64,000 nucleotides of DNA. Origin: Caulobacteraceae bacterium (lineage in GTDB: Bacteria; Pseudomonadota; Alphaproteobacteria; Caulobacterales; Caulobacteraceae). The DNA is taken from positions 1 to 64,000 of the forward strand of contig CANJRI010000004.1 in assembly GCA_947476555.1 (NCBI GenBank), in the 5' to 3' direction. The stretch's first letter is position 1. Each line of letters starts with the position of its first letter. Of this stretch, positions 36,404-44,464 are shown one piece after another. The notes under the pieces are model-generated. The model saw only the letters and a list, made by a program, of their open reading frames with translations, did not search any database and was not told the origin of the DNA. A program made the position numbers and the translations under genes.

Positions 36404-37174
36404 GTGCTGCGGCGTCTGTTGCGAAACCTGACGGGTCTGGTGTTGGCCCTTATCGCGGGGCCGGCGTTAGCGGCCTTGCCCGTGCAGGGCTTCGACATCA
36501 AGGCGATCTATCCGCACGATCCGAACGCCTACACCCAGGGTCTATTCTATCATCAGGGATTCCTGTTCGAGAGCACCGGGCAGGTGGGGCGTTCCAATAT
36601 CCGCAAGGTGCGCCTGAAGGACGGAGCCGTCGTCCAATCGCAGGCGATCCCGCCCAACATGTTCGGCGAGGGATCCGTCAACTGGGGCGGGGAGATCATC
36701 TCCATCACCTGGCGTGATCAGGTGGGCTTCCGCTGGGACCTCAAGACTTTTGTTCGGCGAAGCCTCTTCCGTTACCCGGGGGAGGGGTGGGGCCTGACGC
36801 AGGACGGCAAGCGTCTGATCATGAGCGACGGCACCGACGTGCTGCGTTTCCTCGACCCCGTGAGCTTGAAGGAGACCGGCCGCGTGCGGGTCCGGGCCGA
36901 GAGTCAGCCCCTGGTCTATCTGAACGAGCTGGAGTGGGTGAACGGGGAGGTCTTGGCCAATATCTGGATGACCAATCAGATCGCCCGCATCGATCCCCGG
37001 ACCGGCGCGGTGAAGGGTTGGATCGATCTTAGCGGCCTGCCCGAGGCCTCGCGGCGTCCGGACATGGATTCGGTGCTCAACGGGATCGCCTACGATTCAG
37101 CCGGCGACCGGCTGTTCGTCACCGGCAAGAACTGGCCCCGGCTGTATGAGATCAAGCTGAGGCCGGCTCGTTAG
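36404..37174 (+). CDS. glutaminyl-peptide cyclotransferase (beta-propeller type), exported
   Basis: 256 aa with a signal peptide (LLRNLTGLVLALIAGPALAA). This plant/bacterial-type QC converts N-terminal Gln to pyroglutamate. Five-bladed propeller repeats can be followed: HDPNAYTQGLFYHQGFLFESTG, then GEGSVNWGGEIISITW, GEGWGLTQDGKRLIMSDGT, LNELEWVNGEVLANIW, and the closing LNGIAYDSAGDRLFVTGKNWP. The Glu/Asn/Trp residues of the active centre (EGWGLT, NELEW) are present. GTG start at 36404. Confidence 0.9.
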   Translation: MLRRLLRNLTGLVLALIAGPALAALPVQGFDIKAIYPHDPNAYTQGLFYHQGFLFESTGQVGRSNIRKVRLKDGAVVQSQAIPPNMFGEGSVNWGGEIISITWRDQVGFRWDLKTFVRRSLFRYPGEGWGLTQDGKRLIMSDGTDVLRFLDPVSLKETGRVRVRAESQPLVYLNELEWVNGEVLANIWMTNQIARIDPRTGAVKGWIDLSGLPEASRRPDMDSVLNGIAYDSAGDRLFVTGKNWPRLYEIKLRPAR

Positions 37175-37186
37175 ACCCGGTTCGGC

Positions 37187-37357
37187 CTAGCCGCCGAAGG
37201 CCAGGTTGGCGATCACGACGCTGATCAACAGCACGCTCCCGCCGATCAGCGTCAGGCGCACCTTTTCGCCATGCTCGTTCCAGAATTTTTCCCGCGCGCG
37301 CTCGTTACGCTTGGCGGTCCTGAGGCGCCGTCCAGCCATGATCTCCGTCCCGCCCAT
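37187..37357 (-). CDS. small single-span membrane protein
   Basis: 56 aa from the ATG at 37357 (or 50 aa from 37339). It has a very basic N-terminal half ([19 protein letters not shown]) and one C-terminal membrane helix ([20 protein letters not shown]). Coding is supported by the positive-inside layout and clear stop. It converges on the glutaminyl cyclotransferase gene. Function unknown. Confidence 0.6.
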   Translation of the reverse strand: MGGTEIMAGRRLRTAKRNERAREKFWNEHGEKVRLTLIGGSVLLISVVIANLAFGG

Positions 37358-37460
37358 GCCCTAGCCCCCCGGAACATGACTCCGTCCGATCGGTCCTAGC
37401 ATCGCCGACCGCTGGGTGGACACCAGGCGGCTTACTCAAATCGGGGCTTTCACCGTTACG

Positions 37461-37489
37461 TTGCGGAAAGCCGGAAACGCTCATAATGC
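37461..37489 (+). promoter_or_regulatory. candidate promoter of tRNA-Pro(UGG)
   Basis: TTGCGG (37461-37466) and TAATGC (37484-37489), 17 bp apart, lie about 17 bp before the tRNA. CATAAT at 37482 is an alternative -10 with short spacing. Confidence 0.5.
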
Positions 37490-37506
37490 AGTGCGGCCAA
37501 TGTGTC

Positions 37507-37583
37507 CGGGGCGTAGCGCAGCCTGGTAGCGCATCTGCTTTGGGAGCAGAGGGTCGCAGGTTCAAATCCTGCCGCCCCGACCA
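37507..37583 (+). tRNA. tRNA-Pro (UGG)
   Basis: 77 nt with encoded CCA. Acceptor CGGGGCG pairs with CGCCCCG; the anticodon loop CTTTGGG gives TGG, and the T-arm has GGTTCAAATCC. It is closely related in sequence to the tRNA-Pro(GGG) on the other strand at 21 kb. Confidence 0.97.
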
Positions 37584-37611
37584 CTTTGGCGGCAGAGATA
37601 GAGGAGTTGGT

Positions 37612-37920
37612 ATGCTCGCGCGCATTTTCCGGCCTTCCCGGAACGCCATGCAATCCGGCCGCGCCAAGGGCGTGGAGTGGGTCCTGGAGCTGGAGCCCAG
37701 CGACGCCCGCCGGTCAGATCCGCTGATGGGGTGGACCCAGACCTCCGACACCAGCTCCAGCCAGGTGCGGCTCACCTTCGAGACCAAGGAAGACGCCGTC
37801 CGTTACGCAGAGACCCACGCGATCGCCTTCCAACTGGTCGACCCGCCGGCGGCCAAGCGGGTCATCAAGGCCTACGCCGACAATTTCGCCTTCAACAGAA
37901 AGGTCCCCTGGACCCACTGA
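37612..37920 (+). CDS. NADH dehydrogenase (complex I) accessory subunit, NDUFS4 family
   Basis: 102 aa from ATG 37612 (GAGGAG upstream). It begins [26 protein letters not shown], continues with [27 protein letters not shown] and ends [11 protein letters not shown], the conserved terminus of the mitochondrial 18-kDa subunit. It lacks a targeting sequence, as expected for bacteria. It probably stabilises the peripheral arm of complex I. It lies between tRNA-Pro and tRNA-Arg, away from any nuo genes in the window. Confidence 0.92.
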   Translation: MLARIFRPSRNAMQSGRAKGVEWVLELEPSDARRSDPLMGWTQTSDTSSSQVRLTFETKEDAVRYAETHAIAFQLVDPPAAKRVIKAYADNFAFNRKVPWTH

Positions 37921-37956
37921 GGGCCTTCTTGTCGCGCTTCCGGATCAAGCGCGAGG

Positions 37957-38033
37957 GCGCCCGTAGCTCAACCGGATAGAGCATCCGCCTTCTAAGCGGA
38001 CGGTTGCAGGTTCGAGTCCTGCCGGGCGCGCCA
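37957..38033 (+). tRNA. tRNA-Arg (UCU)
   Basis: 77 nt with encoded CCA. Acceptor GCGCCCG pairs with CGGGCGC, the anticodon arm TCCGC-CTTCTAA-GCGGA gives anticodon TCT, and the T-arm contains GGTTCGAGTCC. 36 bp after the NDUFS4 gene. Confidence 0.97.
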
Positions 38034-38120
38034 TCCAAAAACCGAGACGATATCTGGTATTTGCCGCGCTGAAGCGATAGCGTGGGGTACGTTTCTCGGC
38101 GTCAAAAATAGGGAGGGAAT

Positions 38121-38585
38121 ATGACTGCGAAGAAGGCTCTAATTGCCGCGCTTGTCCTGGCTACGACGAGCGGCGCCTATACGGCCGCGCAAGCCCAGCG
38201 CCGCCTGAGCACCGAAGACCAGCTCGATATCCAGCAGACCTACGCGCGTTATTACCACGCGATCGACAGCGGCAACGCGGAGGCCTGGGCCGACACCTTC
38301 ACCGCCGACGGCGAGTTCAATGGCACCAAGGGCCACGACGCCCTGGTCGCTTCCATCAAGCGGTCCGGCCCTCAGAAGACGCGCCATGTGGTGACGAACC
38401 TGGTGCTGACGCCGACCGCAGAAGGCGCCAACGGCAGCCTCTATGTCTTCATCTTCAATCCAGACCAGGTGCCGGTGACCATCAATTCGTACTCGCGGTA
38501 CGACGACACCCTGGTGAAGACCCCGCAGGGATGGCGCTTCAAGACCAAGATGCGCTCGACCGACACGACGATCGGACGCCGTTAA
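38121..38585 (+). CDS. exported SnoaL-like (nuclear transport factor 2 fold) protein, copy 1
   Basis: 154 aa with a signal peptide (KKALIAALVLATTSGAYTAAQA). The mature part is one SnoaL-like alpha+beta barrel: EDQLDIQQTYARYYHAIDSG, then ADTFTADGEFNG, TRHVVTNLVL, NSYSRYDDTLVKTPQGWRFKTKMR. The tyrosine/histidine and Asp residues that line the pocket in this fold are present, but the reaction is unknown. Strong ribosome-binding site AGGGAGGGA. A second, very similar gene follows 49 bp later. Confidence 0.82.
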   Translation: MTAKKALIAALVLATTSGAYTAAQAQRRLSTEDQLDIQQTYARYYHAIDSGNAEAWADTFTADGEFNGTKGHDALVASIKRSGPQKTRHVVTNLVLTPTAEGANGSLYVFIFNPDQVPVTINSYSRYDDTLVKTPQGWRFKTKMRSTDTTIGRR

Positions 38586-38634
38586 GAGACGCCGACAGGT
38601 TATTGTAAATACTTAAAAAAACAGGGAGTGAAAC

Positions 38635-39096
38635 ATGCCTTCGAAGAAAACCCTACTGGCCCTGGTTTCGCTGGCGATCGCCGGCGGGGCGTACGCCTCA
38701 GCGGCCTCCGCGGCGGAACTGACGGTCGCGGACCAACTCGACATCCAGCAGACCTACGCGCGATATTATCACACCATCGACGCCGGTGACGCCGAAGGGT
38801 GGGCCAACACCTTCACGGATGATGGTGAATTCAACGGTATCAAGGGGCGCGCCGCGCTTATCGAGAACCGGAAGAAGTCTGGGCCGTCCAAGACCCGTCA
38901 CGTGGTGTCGAACCTGGTGCTCACGCCGACCGCGCAAGGCGCCAACGGCAGCCTCTATGTCTTCATCTTCGATCCGCAACAGGTCCCGGTGAAGATCAAC
39001 TCCTACTCGCGGTACGACGACACCCTGGTGAAGACCCCCCAGGGCTGGCGCTTCAAGACCAAGATCCGTTCGACCGACACCACCATGGGCCGTTGA
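38635..39096 (+). CDS. exported SnoaL-like protein, copy 2
   Basis: 153 aa, a tandem paralogue of the preceding gene. The signal peptide region (KKTLLALVSLAIAGGAYASAASA) differs, whereas the mature domains are alike from DQLDIQQTYARYYH to the end RFKTKIRSTDTTMGR. The DNA is almost identical over the last part of both genes, which suggests a recent duplication or gene conversion. It has its own ribosome-binding site (CAGGGAGTG). The function is unknown; the pair may be co-transcribed. Confidence 0.82.
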   Translation: MPSKKTLLALVSLAIAGGAYASAASAAELTVADQLDIQQTYARYYHTIDAGDAEGWANTFTDDGEFNGIKGRAALIENRKKSGPSKTRHVVSNLVLTPTAQGANGSLYVFIFDPQQVPVKINSYSRYDDTLVKTPQGWRFKTKIRSTDTTMGR

Positions 39097-39151
39097 GTCA
39101 CAGGCCGCCGCGAGCGCCGGTTGGGGCTCGCGGCGACCCTTCCGATCCGGC

Positions 39152-39961
39152 ATGACCTGGACCCGCACCTACCAGGAAGCCGAACCGCAGCGGGTGAATC
39201 GCTGGCTGGCCCAGAGCGGCGTTTGCTCGCGGCGCGAGGCCGAGGACCTGATCGCCCAGGGACTGGTGAGCATCGACGGCGAGCGGGTCGACGACCCGGG
39301 CCGTAAGATCCAGCCGGGCCAGACCCTCACCTTGGCCGAACGGGCGGCCAGCGTGCTGCAAGGGTTCACCGTCGTGCTGAACAAGCCGACCGGCGTGGTT
39401 TCCGGCCAGCCGGAGCCCGGCTATACCCCGGCCGTCCGCCTGCTGACGCGGGCGGCGCTGGTGGGGGAAAGCGCGACCATCCCCGACGCCCAGATGAGCC
39501 TGCCGCCCCTCGGTCGGCTGGACCTGGATTCCCACGGGCTGCTGATCCTGTCCGACGACGGCGTGCTGGCCAAGGCGGTGATCGGACCGGAGTCGGCGTT
39601 GGACAAGGAGTACGTCGTCCGGGTCGCCGGCCGGATCGACCCGCCGACCCTCCAACGCTTGCGGCATGGCCTGGAGCTTGACGGGCGGAAGCTCAAACCC
39701 GCCCAGGTGGACGTCATCGAGGGCCAGGTCCTGCGGTTTGTGCTGACCGAGGGCCGCAATCGCCAGATCCGTCGGATGTGCGAGCTGGTCGGCCTGCGGG
39801 TCATGGACCTCAAGCGTGTCCGTATCGGCCCGCTGGAGCTCGCCGACCTGCCGGAAGGCCGCTGGCGGGTGCTCGATCCGGGCGAACGGGCAGCCCTGAT
39901 AGCGGCCTCTACTCGGAGCGGCTCGGCGTCCCGGCCTGAGGCTCCACCACCACGGTCTTGA
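39152..39961 (+). CDS. rRNA pseudouridine synthase, RsuA/RluB/E/F family
   Basis: 269 aa. An N-terminal S4 RNA-binding domain (VNRWLAQSGVCSRREAEDLIAQGLVSIDG) is followed by the catalytic domain with GRLDLDSHGLLILSDDG, where Asp124 is the nucleophile. KEYVVRVAG and EGRNRQIRRMCELVGLRV are conserved. The RluF-like length fits 23S rRNA modification; the exact uridine cannot be told. Its 3' end overlaps the opposite-strand aldehyde dehydrogenase by 53 bp. Confidence 0.9.
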   Translation: MTWTRTYQEAEPQRVNRWLAQSGVCSRREAEDLIAQGLVSIDGERVDDPGRKIQPGQTLTLAERAASVLQGFTVVLNKPTGVVSGQPEPGYTPAVRLLTRAALVGESATIPDAQMSLPPLGRLDLDSHGLLILSDDGVLAKAVIGPESALDKEYVVRVAGRIDPPTLQRLRHGLELDGRKLKPAQVDVIEGQVLRFVLTEGRNRQIRRMCELVGLRVMDLKRVRIGPLELADLPEGRWRVLDPGERAALIAASTRSGSASRPEAPPPRS

Positions 39962-41315
39962 TGTTCACGAACTCGCGGATTCCGAAGCCGGCCAACTCGC
40001 GGCCGTAGCCGGAATGCTTCACGCCGCCGAAAGGCAGGCGAGGGTCCGAGCGGACGTTCTGGTTCACGAAGCACATACCGGCCTCGATCTCGTCGGCGGC
40101 GATGCGTTCGCCCCGCGCCACATCGCTGGTGAGGACGCCTGAGCCAAGGCCGAAGGGGCTGTCATTGGCGATCCGGATGGCCTCGGCCTCATCGGCCGCC
40201 TCGATGATCGCCGCCACCGGCCCGAACACCTCTTCGTCGTAGGCGGCCATGCCCGGCTTCACCCCGGCAAGCACTGTGGCGGGATACCAGGCGCCGGCGC
40301 GGTCCGGGCACACCCCGCCGGTGAGCAGCCGGGCCCCGGCCGCCACCGAACGCTGGACCTGGTCGTGGATTTCGTCCCGCGCCGATTCTGATACGAGGGG
40401 GCCGAGCTTCGTCCCCTCGGCCCGGGGGTCGCCCATGGTGTAGCCCTCCATCTGGCGGACCATGGCCTGCTCGAAGGCCTCGCGGATCCGCCCCACGACG
40501 ATGAACCGCTTGCCGGCCACGCAGCTTTGCCCGGCGTTGACCATCCGCGCCGCGGCCGCGACCTTGGCCGCCGCCTCCACGTCGGCGTCCTCCAGGACGA
40601 GGTAGGGATCGCTCCCGCCAAGCTCCAGCACGCACTTCTTCAGCGCCTCGCCGGCTTGGCCAGCGACCTTGCGGCCGGCCTCGACACTGCCGGTCAGGCT
40701 GATCGCGGCCACCGCGTCATCTGCGATCAAGGCCTTCACCTCACCCGAGCCGATCAGCGCGGTGCGGAACACATCCTTGGGGAAGCCGGCCTCGACGAAC
40801 ACGCTCTCGATAGCGAGCGCCGAGCCGGGAATATTGCTGGCGTGCTTCAGCACCGCCGTATTGCCCGCCATCAGGGTCGGGGCGGCGAATCGGAACACCT
40901 GCCAGAAGGGGAAATTCCACGGCATCACCGCCAGCACCACGCCCAGCGGTCGGAACACCACCTTGGCCCGGGCTGCGCCGAACTCCACGTCCTCTGGCCC
41001 CAGAAGGTTTTCCGCATGGTCCGCGAACCAGTCGCAGCCGGTGGCGCATTTCTCGATCTCGGCCCGGCCGTCCGCCAGGGTCTTGCCCATCTCGGCGCAC
41101 ATGAGCTCGGCAAGCTCATCGCTCCGACGGCGCAGCACCGCGCCCGCCGCTCGCATCAGGTGAGCCCGCTCGGCAAAGTCCGTGCGTCGCCAGCCGGTGA
41201 AGGCGGCCCGAGCCAGGCGGACGATCTCGAGGGCTTCGGCGGACGTATGCCCGTCGTAGGACGGTCCGCGGGCTCCCGTGGAGGGATCGACGGTCTGGAA
41301 GCTGGATTTGTTCAT
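39909..41315 (-). CDS. NAD(P)-dependent succinate-semialdehyde dehydrogenase-like aldehyde dehydrogenase
   Basis: 468-aa aldehyde dehydrogenase. The catalytic Cys265 (NAGQSCVAGKR) and Glu231 (VLELGGSDPYLVL) are intact, together with MPWNFPFWQVFRFAAP and the C-terminal LPFGGVKHSGYGREL. Sequence resembles GabD/Sad-type enzymes that oxidise succinate semialdehyde. The gene overlaps the glycerate kinase gene by 4 bp, and its end overlaps the pseudouridine synthase gene. Other short aldehydes are possible substrates. Confidence 0.87.
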   Translation of the reverse strand: MNKSSFQTVDPSTGARGPSYDGHTSAEALEIVRLARAAFTGWRRTDFAERAHLMRAAGAVLRRRSDELAELMCAEMGKTLADGRAEIEKCATGCDWFADHAENLLGPEDVEFGAARAKVVFRPLGVVLAVMPWNFPFWQVFRFAAPTLMAGNTAVLKHASNIPGSALAIESVFVEAGFPKDVFRTALIGSGEVKALIADDAVAAISLTGSVEAGRKVAGQAGEALKKCVLELGGSDPYLVLEDADVEAAAKVAAAARMVNAGQSCVAGKRFIVVGRIREAFEQAMVRQMEGYTMGDPRAEGTKLGPLVSESARDEIHDQVQRSVAAGARLLTGGVCPDRAGAWYPATVLAGVKPGMAAYDEEVFGPVAAIIEAADEAEAIRIANDSPFGLGSGVLTSDVARGERIAADEIEAGMCFVNQNVRSDPRLPFGGVKHSGYGRELAGFGIREFVNIKTVVVEPQAGTPSRSE

Positions 41316-42166
41316 GGGTAGACCTCGGGGCGGCGTTGGGCGTCCAGGCGATAGACCAGATCGGCTCTAGGCGGCAGGTCGGTCATCATCCATCTGGTCA
41401 GCCGCTCGTAGTGGGCCACGAAGCGCACGACCTCGGCGTCCGACATGCCGGCGCCGGTGCGGGCTCGGAGCTTGGCCTCTTGCTCGGCGCGCCAGCCGGC
41501 CACCACCTCGAATCCCGGTGGGCGCAGATAGGCGAGGGCGTGAAGCCGGCTCCAGACCTCGGTGTACGGACCGGCCAGCATCTCATTGGCCCGCCGGCGC
41601 CATTTCCCCTGCGGGTCGGTCTCGCGTTCCAGGGCGTTGACCGGTTCGGCCAGCGCCTCGTCCGGCTGTGGCCCGGCGCCGACACACCAACCCTCCAAGA
41701 TGGTCACGGCCACGGGACCTTCCATCGTCCGCCATGCGGAGCGGGGCGCCACGGTGTCGCGGCCCTTGTCGAAGGCCGGCAGCAGCACCTCGCCGGGCCT
41801 CGACAGCCGATCCAGGACGTCCAGCAGCATCCCGACGTCGTGCGTGCCCGGCGGACCCCGCACCGCCGACGGCGCCAGCTGCGCCTCAGCCATTTCGCGC
41901 CGGGCCTCCAGCGGCATGTAGAAGTCGTCAAGGGAGATCGCGACGGCCTTCAGGCCCTGAGCCTGGAGGATCCGGGTGGTGACCTCGGCGATGGTCGACT
42001 TCCCCGAGCCCTGTGGACCGGCCAGTCCGATGCGGGCGGCCCCGTGTCGCTCAGCCAGGGTTCGGCCAAGCTCCGCCAGAGGCCGACAGACAGTCTCCAC
42101 GGTGGCGCCGAAGGCGGGCGGAAGCTGCTCCTGGGCCAGGAAATTCGCCAACGCCTGGTCGACCAC
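41312..42166 (-). CDS. D-glycerate 3-kinase-like P-loop kinase
   Basis: 284 aa. P-loop GPQGSGKS (50-57) and SLDDFYMPL resemble the PRK/GLYK family. Conserved blocks VRGPPGTHDVGMLLDVL, LPAFDKGRDTV and TILEGWCVG are the marks of the glycerate kinase group, making 3-phosphoglycerate from D-glycerate. The start is a GTG at 42166. It overlaps the aldehyde dehydrogenase start by 4 bp, so the two are likely co-translated. Confidence 0.85.
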   Translation of the reverse strand: MVDQALANFLAQEQLPPAFGATVETVCRPLAELGRTLAERHGAARIGLAGPQGSGKSTIAEVTTRILQAQGLKAVAISLDDFYMPLEARREMAEAQLAPSAVRGPPGTHDVGMLLDVLDRLSRPGEVLLPAFDKGRDTVAPRSAWRTMEGPVAVTILEGWCVGAGPQPDEALAEPVNALERETDPQGKWRRRANEMLAGPYTEVWSRLHALAYLRPPGFEVVAGWRAEQEAKLRARTGAGMSDAEVVRFVAHYERLTRWMMTDLPPRADLVYRLDAQRRPEVYP

Positions 42167-42185
42167 GCGATCTCCACGGTGGGGT

Positions 42186-43166
42186 CTAGTATCCGCCTAT
42201 CACCGGCAGGACTTCGCCCGTGATGTAGCTCGCCGTCTGCGGCGAGGCCAGGAAGACGAAGGCAGGCGCGATCTCCTCCGGCTGGGCGGGCCGCTTCATG
42301 GGCGTATCCGCACCGAACTTGGCGATCTTCTCCGCCGACTGGTCGGCGGGGTTCAGAGGGGTCCAGACCGGGCCCGGCGCCACGGCGTTCACCCGTATGC
42401 CCTTCTTGATCAGACTGCCCGAAAGGGCCCGGGTGAAAGCGTGGACGCCGCCCTTGGTCATCGAATAGTCGATCAGCCCCTTTGAGCCCTCGATCCCGGT
42501 GACCGAGCCGCAGTTGAGGATCGAACCGCCGGGCCCGATGTGCGGAGCCGCCGCCTGGGCCATGTTGAAATAGCCGTAGAGGTTGGTCTTCAAGGTCCGG
42601 TCGAACTGCTCGTAGGTGATGTCGGCGATATCGGCCACGTGCTGCTGGAAGGCGGCGTTGTTGACCAGGACATCCAGGCGCCCGAACGCCTCCAGGGTCG
42701 CCTTCACGGCTGCTTCGGCATAGGCCGGGTCAGCGACGTCGCCGGGCAGGAGGATCGCCTTGCGGCCCTCAGCCTGTACGGCGGCCTGGGTGACGGTGGC
42801 GTCCTCGTGCTCCTCCAGATAGGCGATCGCCACGTCGCAGCCCTCGCGGGCGAACAGCACGGCCACCGCCCGGCCAATCCCCGAGTCCGCGCCGGTGATC
42901 AGGGCCGACATACCTTCCAGCTTGCCGGATCCCCGGTAGTGCGGCGCCTCCCACATCGGCGCGGGATCGACGTCGCCTTCCAGCCCGGGCTTTTCCAGCC
43001 GCTCCTGAGGAAACGGGGGCACGGGATAGGGGCGGGCGCCGGTCTGCGGCTGTTCCCCGCCCGCCTTGTCCTTGAAGGACCGCGGCTCGCGCCGCTCGGC
43101 CTCGTCCTGGATCGCCCGCGCCTTGCGCGCGACGCTTTCGCCGGATGGTTCGAATGAGTTGGCCAT
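42186..43166 (-). CDS. short-chain dehydrogenase/reductase with N-terminal extension (stress protein YdaD/YghA-like)
   Basis: 326 aa from the ATG at 43166. A hydrophilic N-terminal extension of about 80 residues (PYPVPPFPQERLEKPGLEG) precedes the SDR domain. NAD-binding TGADSGIG (91-98), NNAAFQQHV, the catalytic Tyr-Lys pair in DYSMTKGG, and VNAVAPGPVWTPLNP are all present. This domain layout matches general-stress SDR proteins such as Bacillus GSP39 and E. coli YghA. Substrate unknown. Confidence 0.88.
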   Translation of the reverse strand: MANSFEPSGESVARKARAIQDEAERREPRSFKDKAGGEQPQTGARPYPVPPFPQERLEKPGLEGDVDPAPMWEAPHYRGSGKLEGMSALITGADSGIGRAVAVLFAREGCDVAIAYLEEHEDATVTQAAVQAEGRKAILLPGDVADPAYAEAAVKATLEAFGRLDVLVNNAAFQQHVADIADITYEQFDRTLKTNLYGYFNMAQAAAPHIGPGGSILNCGSVTGIEGSKGLIDYSMTKGGVHAFTRALSGSLIKKGIRVNAVAPGPVWTPLNPADQSAEKIAKFGADTPMKRPAQPEEIAPAFVFLASPQTASYITGEVLPVIGGY

Positions 43167-43217
43167 GACGCTCTCCATTTCGGGAGCAATCCAGCCGGGG
43201 GCCCGGGGTTCCCGGGA

Positions 43218-44381
43218 TCAGCGGGTGAGGGCGCTGTAGGCGTCCAGTCCGGCGCGGAGATCGGCGATCAGGTCGTCCGGATCCTCCAGGCCGATGTGTA
43301 GGCGCATCAGCGTGCCGCCGTAGTCCTTGCGGTGGGCGCGATCCTTCAGCTGAGGCTCGCAGGCCAGCGCCAGGCTCTCGAAGCCGCCCCAGGAGAATCC
43401 CAGTCCGAACAGGGTGAGGGTGTCGAGGAAGGCCTCGGCCGCCCCGCGGGAACCCGGCTTGAGTGCGAAGGAGAACAGCCCAGGGGCGCCCTTGAAATCG
43501 CGCTTCCACAGCTCGTGTCCGGGACAGCCGGGCAGACCGGGATGGAGGATGGCCGTCACCTCCGGCTGCTCGCGGAGCCAGGCCGCCACCTTCAGGCCGC
43601 TCTCGCCGTGGCGGGCGAGGCGGGTGGGTAAGGTCCGGAGGCCGCGCAGCATCTGATAGGCGTCCTCGCCCGGCACCGCCCAGCCGAGGTGGAGCACACC
43701 GTCCGCGAGCTGACGCACCCGTTCCGGCTCCCGGGCGGCGGCCGAGCCCATGAACACGTCCGAGTGGCCGCAGACATATTTCGTCAACGACTGGATGGAG
43801 AAGTCGACGCCGTGATCGAGCGGCCGGAACAGGAACCCAGCGGCCCAGGTGTTGTCGATGGCCGTCAGGATGCCCCTTGTCCGCGCCAGGCCGGCGATGG
43901 CGGCCACGTCCTGCATCTCCAAGGTCAGCGACCCCGGCGATTCCATCAGGATCAGGCGGGTGGCCTCGCCCGCGAGCGCCAGGAGTTCCGTCGGGGGCAG
44001 CGCCGGATCGTAGTAGCGCACGCCGACACCGTAGCGCCGCAGCACCCGGTCGCAGAACCGTCGGGTTGGCTTGTAGACGGTGTCGGTCACCAGGATATCG
44101 TCGCCGGCCTTCAGCACCGCCAGCAGGGTCCCGGACAGCGCCGCGAGACCGGATGGGTAGAGCGATACGCCCACCGCGTCCTCGGTCATCGCGAGGGCTT
44201 CCCGCAGCGCTTCCTGCGCCGCCAGGCCGTTGCGTCCATAGGTGAGGTGGCTGTCGTCGTAGAGCGCCGCCGCGTTGGGCAGCAGGACGGTGGAGCCCTT
44301 CTGGATCGGCGGCCCCACGGTGCGCGCCAGCGGCCCGCTGAGGTGGCCGGCGCGGATGATGCGGGTCTCGTCGGAAGTCAT
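43218..44381 (-). CDS. metC: cystathionine beta-lyase-like PLP enzyme (Cys/Met metabolism family)
   Basis: 387 aa from the ATG at 44381; the long upstream reading overlaps the neighbouring gene and is ignored. The PLP lysine is Lys201 in IQSLTKYVCGHSDVFMG, with YGRNGLAAQEAL (48-59) and the aspartate AIDNTWAAGFLF before it. Members of this family cleave cystathionine to homocysteine or have methionine gamma-lyase type activity. The proximity of sseA and cysK supports a role in sulfur amino-acid metabolism. Confidence 0.88.
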   Translation of the reverse strand: MTSDETRIIRAGHLSGPLARTVGPPIQKGSTVLLPNAAALYDDSHLTYGRNGLAAQEALREALAMTEDAVGVSLYPSGLAALSGTLLAVLKAGDDILVTDTVYKPTRRFCDRVLRRYGVGVRYYDPALPPTELLALAGEATRLILMESPGSLTLEMQDVAAIAGLARTRGILTAIDNTWAAGFLFRPLDHGVDFSIQSLTKYVCGHSDVFMGSAAAREPERVRQLADGVLHLGWAVPGEDAYQMLRGLRTLPTRLARHGESGLKVAAWLREQPEVTAILHPGLPGCPGHELWKRDFKGAPGLFSFALKPGSRGAAEAFLDTLTLFGLGFSWGGFESLALACEPQLKDRAHRKDYGGTLMRLHIGLEDPDDLIADLRAGLDAYSALTR

Positions 44382-44464
44382 TCGAGGTTGCGGGTCCCGG
44401 CGACGCTGGCGAAAGTGCCCGCTCGCACTTACGCCCCCGCCTTCGGGGGTTTCAAGGAGCAAGG

